Below, piece by piece: positions 1 to 5,666 of a stretch of 8,297 bases of DNA. How positions within the stretch are numbered: the stretch's first letter is position 1; every line of letters starts with the position of its first letter. Source of the DNA: CAZIPZ01 sp964541075 (GTDB lineage: Bacteria > Acidobacteriota > Terriglobia > 20CM-2-55-15). Under the pieces are notes generated by a model, which had not been told where the DNA came from, did no database searches, and saw only the letters and a list, made by a program, of their open reading frames with translations. The stretch covers positions 1 to 8,297 of the forward strand of contig CAZIPZ010000182.1 in NCBI GenBank assembly GCA_964541075.1, in the 5' to 3' direction. The position numbers and the translations under genes are program-made.

Positions 1-648
1 TACTTTCCACTCGTTGGCAGGTTTTCGTTTGGCTGTTCTCGAAAGAACGATGTTCCAGCGCTTGCCTCCGATCAATTCGCCGTAACTCACTGTCCTTGAG
101 GGATCGCTTTTTACGGCGACCACCCCATCCATAACGGCAAGTTGGTCGACGGAAACGCCCAGGCGCGTCGCAGCCATGCCGAGCAGCGCCTCTCGCGCCG
201 TAGCGCCGGCTTGTGCGAGGTTCGCGTGATTGAAATTCACGGGATGCGCCTGACTGCCCGAGGAAGTCCCCTGATCGGGTGTTATCGCAGTGTCGCACTG
301 CACAAGGCTCACGCGCGAAATAGGGACAGAAAGTTCCTCGGCGATCAGTTGCGTTTGCACTGTGGAAATTCCTTGGCCCATGTCCGCCCGGCCGGTGAAT
401 GCAGTGATTGACCCGTCGGTGCTAATGGCAATCCAGGAATCGAGCGTCTGTGGCGTACTGCCGCCTTGCGCGAGTAACTCGTCTGGTGCAATTCCGAACT
501 TGCCGGCGAATTCCGCTGTGCTGAAGGCAACGATGAGAACGCCTGAAGCCTTAATGAACTGCCGGCGGGACAATTCGCTCCGGCGTAGCTCGGCCCGTGC
601 ATCCGTAGTTAATTTCGGATTGAATTCATGACGCAAAATGCTTTTCAC
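1..648 (-). CDS. Isoquinoline 1-oxidoreductase beta-like subunit (molybdopterin-binding, Tat-exported), N-terminal part
   Basis: This is the large, molybdenum-cofactor subunit of a xanthine dehydrogenase/aldehyde oxidase-family hydroxylase of the IorB type; its C-terminal part lies beyond the left edge, so 216 codons are visible. The frame opens with GTG at 648-646, whose first base is the last base of the TAG stop of the 2Fe-2S subunit (TAGTG), which indicates translational coupling. Residues 26-45 form a twin-arginine signal (SRRQFIKASG followed by a hydrophobic stretch), so the complex is probably folded in the cytoplasm and exported to the periplasm. The mature part shows GRADMGQGISTVQTQLIAEE at about 86-105, the family's GQG-containing Mo-cofactor motif, and a GTSSGSQ segment. 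By family, the enzyme hydroxylates an N-heterocycle or aldehyde using water and passes electrons through the small subunit. The substrate cannot be read from this part. Family call is firm. Confidence 0.9.
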   Translation of the reverse strand, partial: MKSILRHEFNPKLTTDARAELRRSELSRRQFIKASGVLIVAFSTAEFAGKFGIAPDELLAQGGSTPQTLDSWIAISTDGSITAFTGRADMGQGISTVQTQLIAEELSVPISRVSLVQCDTAITPDQGTSSGSQAHPVNFNHANLAQAGATAREALLGMAATRLGVSVDQLAVMDGVVAVKSDPSRTVSYGELIGGKRWNIVLSRTAKRKPANEWKV

Positions 649-1112
649 TATGCACGCTCCGTCGCATAGCGCCTGATTGCGCGCATCATTCGAGTCGTCG
701 TAAAGCATCGGCACAACACTCCGGACATTGCACCACGAATCTGTGCATCTGTGGCTCTGGGATTCTGATCCAAATACGCCTTAGCTGTGAGCACGACTCC
801 GCTTAAGCAAAAACCACATTGTGCAGCCTGTTCATCTATAAACGCTTTCTGTATCGGATGAGGTTGTTCCGGTGTGCCGAGTCCTTCTAGCGTCACAATA
901 TCCGCGCCGTTGATGGCGCTCATTGGAATTTGGCAGGAACGAACCGCACGGCCGTTTAAAATGGCGGTGCAAGCGCCGCATTGACCCAAACCGCAGCCAA
1001 ATTTCGGACCGTTGAGGTGCAGGTCATCGCTAAGGACATAAAGCAGCGGAGTTGCAGGATCAACGTCCACCGCTTGGGGCTGGCCGTTCACCTTCAGCGT
1101 GAAAATGCTCAT
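648..1112 (-). CDS. Isoquinoline 1-oxidoreductase alpha-like subunit (2Fe-2S)
   Basis: This is the small iron-sulfur subunit of a Mo-hydroxylase, 154 residues, the usual family length. The N-terminal plant-ferredoxin-type domain carries C40-x4-C45-x2-C48 and C60, binding one 2Fe-2S cluster. The C-terminal helical domain carries CGFC (C99, C102) and CRC (C134, C136), binding the second cluster. It relays electrons from the Mo-cofactor subunit encoded immediately downstream, with which it shares one base. The open frame continues upstream to 1265, but ATG at 1112 is chosen because GAGGAG lies at 1119-1124, about six bases before it, and because MSIFTLKVNG is a normal family N-terminus. After CRC the sequence reads FTTTR rather than the GTxxR common in xanthine dehydrogenase small subunits; such variation occurs in IorA-like proteins and all eight cysteines are kept. 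Confidence 0.95.
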   Translation of the reverse strand: MSIFTLKVNGQPQAVDVDPATPLLYVLSDDLHLNGPKFGCGLGQCGACTAILNGRAVRSCQIPMSAINGADIVTLEGLGTPEQPHPIQKAFIDEQAAQCGFCLSGVVLTAKAYLDQNPRATDAQIRGAMSGVLCRCFTTTRMMRAIRRYATERA

Positions 1113-1411
1113 GGATAGCTCCTCGATTTGGCGAAGTCTCTCATAGAAAAAAGGGAACAGTGAGAGAATTTCTGGGCTAAGAGGCGCCCATCGTTCCTTT
1201 GATCGGACCCATGCGCATAACCGAATATCCGATTCTGCGAGCATGATCAATGGGGCAGCGTCCAAGAGCCAAGTCGGGCTTTTGCCTCAAAACTTCGGTC
1301 GGATTCAAAAGGCGCTTCATCGCAGAGTTCTTGTCCCACGCTTTCGGTGCGATGCATCCTGCAGAGTTTCCATCCAGATCGCAAGGCGTTGCTGGTCTGC
1401 GACGACAGCCT
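1113..1411. other. Intergenic region between yjbQ and the Mo-hydroxylase genes
   Basis: This gap of 299 bases lies upstream of the 2Fe-2S subunit and downstream of yjbQ, both on the minus strand. I see a ribosome binding site (GAGGAG, minus strand, 1119-1124) and no RNA gene, repeat or convincing terminator. Minus-strand frames stay open across parts of it (for example 1113-1265 in the iorA frame), but the peptides resemble nothing familiar. A promoter for the Mo-hydroxylase pair presumably sits here, but no hexamer pair stands out. Confidence 0.5.
1119..1124 (-). promoter_or_regulatory. Ribosome binding site deciding the 2Fe-2S subunit start
   Basis: GAGGAG on the minus strand lies six bases upstream of the ATG at 1112. 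It selects this start over the upstream in-frame codons reaching back to 1265. Confidence 0.8.
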
Positions 1412-1840
1412 CTACACTCCCAGGAATTGCAGTCTGATCTTGCGTTCACGCGGGCCGTCGAGTTCGGCGAGAATGACGCTCTGGAATTGTCCGAGGACGG
1501 GTTTCCCGTCCACGATCGGCAGCATGACGCTGTTGCTAAACAGCAGGCTGCGAAGGTGTGAGGCGGCATTGCTTCGTTCGCAATCGGACCACTCGGGCGA
1601 GTTATGTTTGTAATGGAGGTTATCTTCCACGACGCGCTCAAGGAAATCCGCGATATCGGAAAGCAACGCGGATTGGGATTCGTTGACGAGTAATGCGGCT
1701 GTGGTGTGCTGGGAAAAGATTCCCATGAAGCCGTTGCAGATATCCGCTTCGCTGGCAGCGTGGATGACGTCTCGAGTGATGTCAATCATCTCCTGCTTTT
1801 GCATCGAGCGGACTACGAACGTATCGAGTTGTGTTTTCAT
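1412..1840 (-). CDS. yjbQ: YjbQ / UPF0047 family protein (secondary thiamine-phosphate synthase-like)
   Basis: This is a 142-residue member of the YjbQ (UPF0047) family, which is about 130-140 residues long. Members have weak thiamine-phosphate synthase activity reported for some homologues, but the physiological role is not settled. The family signature FSQHTTAALLVNE is at residues 42-54. The second conserved block (HNSPEWSDCERSNAASHLRS, about 79-98) and the terminal block DGPRERKIRLQ (128-138) are intact, so the gene looks functional. ATG at 1840 is chosen because the minus strand has TAAGGT a few bases upstream and the conserved domain starts shortly after; an open extension to 2005 only shadows the regulator gene. 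It lies 41 bases downstream of the winged-helix regulator on the same strand and is probably co-transcribed with it. No thiamine gene or TPP riboswitch is visible nearby. Confidence 0.92.
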   Translation of the reverse strand: MKTQLDTFVVRSMQKQEMIDITRDVIHAASEADICNGFMGIFSQHTTAALLVNESQSALLSDIADFLERVVEDNLHYKHNSPEWSDCERSNAASHLRSLLFSNSVMLPIVDGKPVLGQFQSVILAELDGPRERKIRLQFLGV

Positions 1841-1881
1841 TGCTACCTTATCTTTGGTGAAATGCTGTGGCGTTTGGATAC

Positions 1882-2244
1882 TTATGTCTTCGTCGCGTGA
1901 ATTAGGGCCTCCATGTGACGAAGATATGTTTCGAGCGCCCGGCGACCTGAAGTTGTCAGCCTGTATTCCGTCTTGGGCATGCGTCCTTCGAAAGACTTTT
2001 CGCATGAAATGTACCGGCTCTCTTCTAGCTTTCGAGCATGAACGCTGAGGTTGCCGTCGCTTGCCTTGAGCAGGTCCTTCAGTTCGTTGAATGTGAGCGC
2101 GTCATTCACCGCGAGCGCGCTGACGATTCCCAGTCGGATCGGTTCGTGGATCAACCGGTCAAGGCTTACTGCCTGCGCCGCCGTTGTTTTGGAGCGCGCT
2201 TGGGCCGTCGCAGAACTCTCTGCTTTGTTTCGTTTAGCCGCCAT
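1882..2244 (-). CDS. Winged-helix transcriptional regulator (PF13601/HTH_34-like)
   Basis: This is a small DNA-binding regulator of 120 residues. A charged, Ala/Lys/Ser-rich leader of about 26 residues precedes the winged-helix core, which begins at LDRLIHEPIRLGIVSAL (28-44). The recognition helix lies in SDGNLSVHARKLEESRYI (62-79), followed by a wing around EGRMPKTEYRLTTSGR (86-101), the pattern of the ArsR/MarR-like PF13601 group. ATG at 2244 lies inside the end of the membrane-protein gene, so the two frames overlap by 11 bases. GGAAAG on the minus strand just upstream can serve as ribosome binding site. The overlap implies coupled synthesis, so the regulator probably responds to or controls its membrane partner and may autoregulate from the promoter near 3172-3200. 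The ligand or signal is unknown. An upstream ATG at 2295 is possible but less likely. Confidence 0.88.
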   Translation of the reverse strand: MAAKRNKAESSATAQARSKTTAAQAVSLDRLIHEPIRLGIVSALAVNDALTFNELKDLLKASDGNLSVHARKLEESRYISCEKSFEGRMPKTEYRLTTSGRRALETYLRHMEALIHATKT

Positions 2245-2914
2245 ACTTCTTTCCGATAATGATTCCAAAAATGACGTGAAGAACTCCGAATCCAAATGCC
2301 ATGAACACGGTTGCGTATCTCAATGGCGCAAAGAGCGCAGGCGCTCCCAGCGCCATGAAACACATTCCCATGACGGGTACGACCCGCACCGAGAACACGC
2401 CGCAAGTCACGATAGCGACCCCATAGATCAAAAGCCATGAACCGGGCATCAATTGAAAGAGGCCGTTTGTGTAAAGTGCAATGGTCAACACGGCGCCCGC
2501 AATCATTGCCGGGCAGAGGCTCAAAGCGAACTTGCGTCCAGGTCCATTCAACAATCCGGACCTGAAAGCTTTGGCCTTCTGAACCATGGCGTACAAGCCG
2601 ATCGTGAAGGCGAGAACAGCTTCGCCCAGCCATGCGAAAAACCAGAGTTCTCTGGACGGAAGTTGACTCGAAATGAACGCCGTGAGTAGCGCGCTGATTC
2701 CCATGAGGATTCCACCCCACCCAGGTACGGCCGTAAATGAGCCTGCACGCTCCATGGTTTCGCGAATGTATCGGAGGTTGTCGATCGCCTTCTCGTTTAT
2801 CGAAACAACTTTTTCTGGTTTCACGCTTGCTCCACTTTTTCTCTCAACGGCGCCTGGCGGTCCGCTGAATTTGCCTGAATTGCTCTTCCCAATTTGGTCC
2901 TGCCTGGCACTCAT
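2234..2914 (-). CDS. Six-helix integral membrane protein paired with the regulator
   Basis: From ATG 2914 this is a 226-residue inner-membrane protein with a hydrophilic N-terminal segment (about 1-64) and six predicted membrane segments near 65-83, 89-110, 129-150, 157-177, 179-198 and 201-221. Just before the first helix is a conserved-looking motif, AIDNLRYIRETMERAGSFTA (43-62), then VPGWGG. I recognise this as the kind of membrane protein often encoded beside PF13601 regulators, but its biochemical role is unknown to me. Its stop overlaps the start of the winged-helix gene by 11 bases. The start is uncertain. The frame stays open, with no stop, to a TTG at 3130; ATG 2962 has AGGA a few bases upstream and would add a hydrophobic stretch, while ATG 2914 has no clear ribosome binding site. 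I chose 2914 because it leaves a normal N-terminus ahead of the conserved motif. Confidence 0.75.
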   Translation of the reverse strand: MSARQDQIGKSNSGKFSGPPGAVERKSGASVKPEKVVSINEKAIDNLRYIRETMERAGSFTAVPGWGGILMGISALLTAFISSQLPSRELWFFAWLGEAVLAFTIGLYAMVQKAKAFRSGLLNGPGRKFALSLCPAMIAGAVLTIALYTNGLFQLMPGSWLLIYGVAIVTCGVFSVRVVPVMGMCFMALGAPALFAPLRYATVFMAFGFGVLHVIFGIIIGKKYGG

Positions 2915-3164
2915 TACGACGAATAACGTAATAGTCGCGCCTATGGTGACTGCCAAGTGCATGAATCCTGAAATAGGAATGCACAGGATTCGTTGTAGAA
3001 AGCGTTGGCGGTTTCTGCTCCAGAGAGCTCTCCACGTATTGCTGACGCTGTCGCGCAGGGTGGCGGCAGCGCGGTTCTGTAGTAGATCATCGAGCGTAGA
3101 ACAGCCCTGGGCAACCGTCCTGCATAGCAAAGGTGAAGGTTATGGCTAGCACACGATTCACCAT

Positions 3165-3204
3165 AAGTGCAAATATACGAGAAGTGCTTTTTAGTGTAAA
3201 GTAC
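3165..3204. repeat. Three AAGTRC repeats with an exact 17-bp period (putative operator)
   Basis: On the plus strand AAGTGC starts at 3165 and 3182 and AAGTAC at 3199, so the spacing is 17 bp twice. The second and third copies extend to AAGTGCTTTT and AAGTACTTTT; the latter contains the palindrome AAGTACTT. The copies span the -10, the spacer and the -35 of the minus-strand promoter, so a protein bound there would block RNA polymerase. The winged-helix regulator encoded downstream is the obvious candidate ligand, by inference from position only. Confidence 0.6.
3172..3200 (-). promoter_or_regulatory. Sigma70-like promoter of the membrane protein–regulator operon
   Basis: On the minus strand TTTACA (3200-3195) is the -35 element and TATATT (3177-3172) the -10 element, separated by exactly 17 bases. 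Each hexamer differs from consensus at one position. Transcription would start near 3165 and run leftwards into the membrane protein and regulator genes. It is the best-matched promoter I see in the window. Confidence 0.7.
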
Positions 3205-3235
3205 TTTTAATGAGTGGCGGCGAGTTTGGATGCGT

Positions 3236-4255
3236 CTAGATGTCTTTCCAGATTTCGATCTTCTTGTCTCTACTCCACCGTTCAGTCAACTGCTTATACG
3301 TAGCTCTCTCTCCATCGTCGTGCACAATGTCCGGAGAGGTGAGAACCGTGGTGTACTCAGTGAGACCAGTGAATGGAGCCATTTCGCTGCCGTATATGCC
3401 CCACCACGCACCGTATTTGTGCTCCCACTTCTTTGCATAGGCCAAATGGCCTCCCCTGATAGCGGCCTCAACACATTTGTTCCACGTTGTTCCCATGACG
3501 ACCAGGTGTTTGCAACCGGTGATTTTCAGCCAGTCCAGAATTCCTTTTCCGATTCCTTCGTTTGGAGTCAGCAAGGATTTGTAAGCGCCGCCCGTTATGA
3601 CGCCGGCAAAAGGCGACGCGTCCACCTTCATCAATTCGGTTGTGTTTTCGGCAGGGCACAAGTCCGCCAAAGCTTTGTATGTCGCCGAAACCCATCCAAG
3701 TTCTTTGTCGGGAATCATCCACGTCTTGTCAGTCTCTTTCGCAGAATGATTCCAGAAAACCTTGAGAATCGGCGCCTTCGGATTGTTAGCGAGCGCAGCT
3801 CTGATGACCTTCTGTTGTGCGGGCTGCACGGTGTCCTTGTCGATCTTCGAGTCGCTCTGCTCATCGACTATGACAAGGCCGAGATTGATTTTGACCTCCG
3901 CTATGCGTTCGGTAAGGGAATCCGCAATGGTCTCGAGAACCGCGGGAATTTCGGGAACCGCTTGTGCAATGATGGCCGTTTTTGACGTAGGCGCACTTGC
4001 AGTCGCCGATGTTTTCCCTGTAGTAATTTCGCCTAGGCGCAGCCTTTCAGCATCAATCANNNNNNNNNNCTGCATGTCGCTTCCACCGATGCCTGCGAGT
4101 TCTTTTGCGACCGCGCTCAGATTGTCGGTTGATATGCCGATGTTGTATGCCTTGATCAATTCGATGAGTTTGTGGAGTGGACCTGACTTTTTGGAAAAGT
4201 AGTCGGAATCGACCTTTTTGACCTGGTCTTCGAATAATTCTCGGTTCAGCGTCAT
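3236..4255 (-). CDS. Divergent isochorismatase-like cysteine hydrolase with N-terminal extension (contains assembly gap)
   Basis: The frame encodes about 339 residues, four of them unknown (63-66, the N run). The C-terminal part from about residue 124 fits the isochorismatase/nicotinamidase fold. LGLVIVDEQSD (125-135) matches the usual LLVIDMQND strand with catalytic Asp131. LMKVDASPFAG (208-218) supplies Lys210. LVVMGTTWNKCVEAAIRGG (251-269) matches the usual TGVxTNVCVExTARDA nucleophile loop with Cys261. The spacings (79 and 51 residues) are in the family range. The family hydrolyses amides or vinyl ethers, but the substrate here is unknown. The first 120 residues are helical and low in recognisable motifs, with an Ala/Ser/Thr-rich linker (81-97). 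ATG 4255 has only a weak GGA upstream, and TATAAT lies 12 bases before it. It sits 36 bases downstream of the small hypothetical gene. Because the gap length is probably arbitrary, continuity of the two halves is not proven. Confidence 0.7.
   Translation of the reverse strand: MTLNRELFEDQVKKVDSDYFSKKSGPLHKLIELIKAYNIGISTDNLSAVAKELAGIGGSDMQXXXXIDAERLRLGEITTGKTSATASAPTSKTAIIAQAVPEIPAVLETIADSLTERIAEVKINLGLVIVDEQSDSKIDKDTVQPAQQKVIRAALANNPKAPILKVFWNHSAKETDKTWMIPDKELGWVSATYKALADLCPAENTTELMKVDASPFAGVITGGAYKSLLTPNEGIGKGILDWLKITGCKHLVVMGTTWNKCVEAAIRGGHLAYAKKWEHKYGAWWGIYGSEMAPFTGLTEYTTVLTSPDIVHDDGERATYKQLTERWSRDKKIEIWKDI
4060..4069. other. Assembly gap (10 N)
   Basis: Ten undetermined bases interrupt the cysteine hydrolase gene. 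The frame is open on both sides in the same phase for a gap of exactly ten, but such runs are usually fixed-length placeholders. The missing stretch may therefore be longer, and the two flanks might even belong to different contigs. Confidence 0.95.
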
Positions 4256-4291
4256 GGCGTCCGCGATTATATTATCCCAGCCGGCGGGCGT

Positions 4292-4534
4292 TTAGGATTG
4301 CACTGGGGCAGGGGGCGCTTCCACCGATACGGCGTCGAGCTGGATGTCCCAGAAGGTTTCGGGAGAATGTTCGTCAAATGCCACAAGATATTTATCAAGC
4401 GTCCGTTCATAGCGACTGACTTGGACGGCGATGATGCGGCCAACCTTGTCGGAACATCGCGAGCGTATAAGAGAGTTCACGTGAACGAGGCCGCCAACAT
4501 GAAATCGTTGGGGATCTGTTCGCACTTTTTTCAT
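4292..4534 (-). CDS. Small hypothetical protein, SH3/KOW-like
   Basis: This 80-residue soluble protein has no signal peptide. Its centre (about 12-65) alternates short beta-like stretches: FHVGGLVHVNSLIRSRC, then VGRIIAVQVSRYERTLDKY, then LVAFDEHSPETFWDIQL. This looks like a small SH3-type or KOW-type beta-barrel that might bind nucleic acid or protein, but I do not recognise a named family. The tail is Pro/Ala/Val-rich. The ATG at 4534 is preceded on the minus strand by GGGGGA about ten bases upstream, an acceptable ribosome binding site. It lies 36 bases upstream of the cysteine hydrolase gene on the same strand, so the two may share a transcript starting in the palindrome-bearing region on its other side. 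The ordered composition and clear ribosome binding site argue that it is a real gene. Confidence 0.7.
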   Translation of the reverse strand: MKKVRTDPQRFHVGGLVHVNSLIRSRCSDKVGRIIAVQVSRYERTLDKYLVAFDEHSPETFWDIQLDAVSVEAPPAPVQS

Positions 4535-4590
4535 AGTTTTGTTCCCCCAAGCAAAAGAGTGACTCGGGTGAAGTGTTGAACGCCATCGGG

Positions 4591-4605
4591 TGAAACCTGG
4601 TTTCA
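4591..4605. repeat. Perfect inverted repeat TGAAACC-T-GGTTTCA
   Basis: Seven-base arms flank a single central T. It lies 57 bases upstream of the small hypothetical gene and 6 bases from a second palindrome. With so short a loop it fits a dimer-binding operator better than an RNA hairpin. Confidence 0.6.
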
Positions 4606-4611
4606 GCAGAA

Positions 4612-4631
4612 AAGAACCCTTAAGGGTTCTT
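4612..4631. repeat. Perfect 20-bp palindrome in the divergent intergenic region
   Basis: AAGAACCCTTAAGGGTTCTT is its own reverse complement. On the minus strand it can fold as a hairpin with a TTAA loop and is followed by TTC, so it could act as a weak terminator or attenuator for the leftward transcript. Equally it could be a dimeric operator between the divergent small hypothetical and globin genes. The sequence does not decide between these. Confidence 0.65.
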
Positions 4632-4670
4632 CCTACAAACTAAAGAAGATATCGATCCAGTCTTTGGCAT
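4620..4670 (-). CDS. Possible 16-residue leader peptide ahead of the small hypothetical gene
   Basis: On the minus strand AGAGGAG (4680-4674) precedes ATG 4670 by three bases, and the frame runs MPKTGSISSLVCRKNP to a TAA at 4620-4622. That stop falls at the centre of the 20-bp palindrome. A good ribosome binding site, a short peptide and a stop inside a hairpin-forming element is the layout of a translated leader controlling a downstream gene. It could also be chance: the frame is very short and the AGGAG-to-ATG spacing is tight. Confidence 0.25.
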   Translation of the reverse strand: MPKTGSISSLVCRKNP

Positions 4671-4745
4671 GAACTCCTCTTACAGGTGTGTGCTCCAGCA
4701 CGAGACTGGACCGTCCCGACTCTGTTTCTTTTAGAATGGATAAAT

Positions 4746-5174
4746 ATGGAACGAGTGATTTATACGCCTCCTGACGGTCCTCCAACGGGTCCCGGTCCGA
4801 ACAGCGCGATCTATCGCGTTATGGGCGAGGAGAACATATTCAAAATGATGTCGGACTTTTACAAGGAGCTCGAAAAGTCCGTGATACGCCACCTGTTTCC
4901 TGCCGACATGGAAGAAGCTTCAAAAAAGTCTGCGACATTCTTTGTCGGGATTCTCGGAGGGCCGCCTGTTTACGCCCAGAAATATGGTCCGCCTCGAATG
5001 AGGGCGAGACATCTTCCGTTCGAGATCACGGAGGCATCGAGGCAGGTGTGGCTGACGTGTTTTGAAAAAACGTTAGAAGGTGCGGACGTCAAGTATCAAT
5101 TCCCGCCGGAACACATGGCAGGCTTTAAGCAATTTTTGAGAAGTTTCTCTGCCTGGATGGTCAACAAACTCTAA
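4746..5174 (+). CDS. Group II truncated haemoglobin
   Basis: This is a 142-residue haem-binding globin of the 2/2 truncated type, group II, a cytoplasmic family linked to oxygen, NO or peroxide chemistry. After a Pro/Gly-rich lead (7-18), the fold begins at IYRVMGEENIFKMMSDFYKE (22-41), where Tyr39 fits the distal B10 position. GGPPVYAQKYGPPRMRARH (71-89) ends in the proximal haem ligand His89, followed by LPFEIT. RQVWLTCFEKTL (99-110) carries Trp102 at the conserved G8 position that marks group II. ATG 4746 is chosen because the family core starts soon after it. The frame is open from 4686, but that extension looks non-coding, and no strong ribosome binding site precedes either start. It is divergent from the small hypothetical gene and converges on the Ig-like gene with only 15 bases between stops. 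All key residues are present. Confidence 0.9.
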   Translation: MERVIYTPPDGPPTGPGPNSAIYRVMGEENIFKMMSDFYKELEKSVIRHLFPADMEEASKKSATFFVGILGGPPVYAQKYGPPRMRARHLPFEITEASRQVWLTCFEKTLEGADVKYQFPPEHMAGFKQFLRSFSAWMVNKL

Positions 5175-5189
5175 TGCAGTGCACGACAG

Positions 5190-5540
5190 TTATTCCACAC
5201 TGAAGTGCACTCGATTGGATTCAACATGCGTGGTTTCGTCTTCGACCCACAATTCGAACATGCCTATTTCCAATGTGACAGTGTCGATCTTGTGCAAAAA
5301 CTCCCCGAGTTCGTTAGTGCGTAGACGCAATGGGTGGTAGTCACTGCCATCCGGCCTCCGGAGATGGGACATCACGGTTCTATTTGGAGTAAAGCCGGTT
5401 CCCGTCATCAGGACGAGGTCGCCAGCCTTGGCGTACGGCGCAGAAACGGAAATAGCCGGTTTGCCCTGTGAATGAGCCGGAGCTGAAGCAAGGGCCCAGA
5501 AAGAGACGCCCACAAACGCCGCCGTTAAGAATCTGGTCAT
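5190..5540 (-). CDS. Small secreted protein with Ig-like/IPT-like domain
   Basis: From ATG 5540 this is a 116-residue exported protein. Residues 1-25 are a typical Sec signal peptide: MTRF, then a hydrophobic core to LASAPAHSQ, with likely cleavage after Ala22 or Ser24. The mature part of about 92 residues reads as one beta-sandwich repeat: ISVSAPYAKAGD, LVLMTGTGFTPNRTV, a middle strand with RRPDGSDYHPLRLRTNELGE, and MFELWVEDETTHVESNRVHF. The GTGF turn resembles IPT/TIG or surface Ig-like domains, which bind ligands or act as spacers in the periplasm or at the cell surface. Its role is unknown to me. The start is debatable: the frame is open to 5666, and ATG 5639 has a better ribosome binding site (GGAGAG) than ATG 5540, but starting there would bury the signal peptide about 33 residues in. 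Confidence 0.7.
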   Translation of the reverse strand: MTRFLTAAFVGVSFWALASAPAHSQGKPAISVSAPYAKAGDLVLMTGTGFTPNRTVMSHLRRPDGSDYHPLRLRTNELGEFLHKIDTVTLEIGMFELWVEDETTHVESNRVHFSVE

Positions 5541-5666
5541 AGATTTGGTGATGCTGCTGTCAAGCGGCAAACGGCTAAAGCTAGACGAGTTCCTGGCAAT
5601 GAAGGCGAGTTCTGGAATCGTTAAAGTTCTTTCTCTCATCATCACTCTCCATTCCAGCATAAGCAC

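Larger units (their letters stand above)
2915..3235. other. Promoter-containing region upstream of the membrane protein
   Basis: About 320 bases separate the preferred start of the membrane protein from the stop of the cysteine hydrolase gene. The right part (3165-3204) holds a sigma70-like promoter with phased repeats. The rest (2915-3130) is open in the frame of the membrane protein and would encode about 72 additional residues from a TTG start, including a hydrophobic stretch near its end. It is either a long 5' leader of about 250 bases or an N-terminal extension; the sequence alone does not decide. Confidence 0.5.

Noticed and set aside
1113..1265. N-terminal extension of the 2Fe-2S subunit
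   Set aside because: The added 51 residues match nothing in the family, and a strong ribosome binding site sits before ATG 1112.
1177..1785. Open minus-strand frame of about 202 codons spanning yjbQ and the gap before the Mo-hydroxylase
   Set aside because: It overlaps yjbQ in another frame; the peptide is Ser/Thr/Pro-rich without motifs, and the part in the gap (from an internal ATG near 1317) has no ribosome binding site.
1412..1840. TPP riboswitch or thiamine operon around yjbQ
   Set aside because: No thi-box-like sequence and no thiamine biosynthesis gene is visible on either side.
2166..2720. Open minus-strand frame of about 184 codons
   Set aside because: It is out of frame within the six-helix membrane protein and the regulator; its Arg/His/Trp-rich composition is typical of a shadow.
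3230..3985. Open plus-strand frame of about 251 codons
   Set aside because: It is antisense to the cysteine hydrolase gene, whose triad motifs read clearly on the minus strand; the plus-strand product has no recognisable motif.
5178..5211. Terminator between the convergent globin and Ig-like genes
   Set aside because: AGTGCAC and GTGCACT can pair, but the loop is 20 bases, the stem only seven, no T run follows, and GTGCAC is self-complementary so the match is weak evidence.
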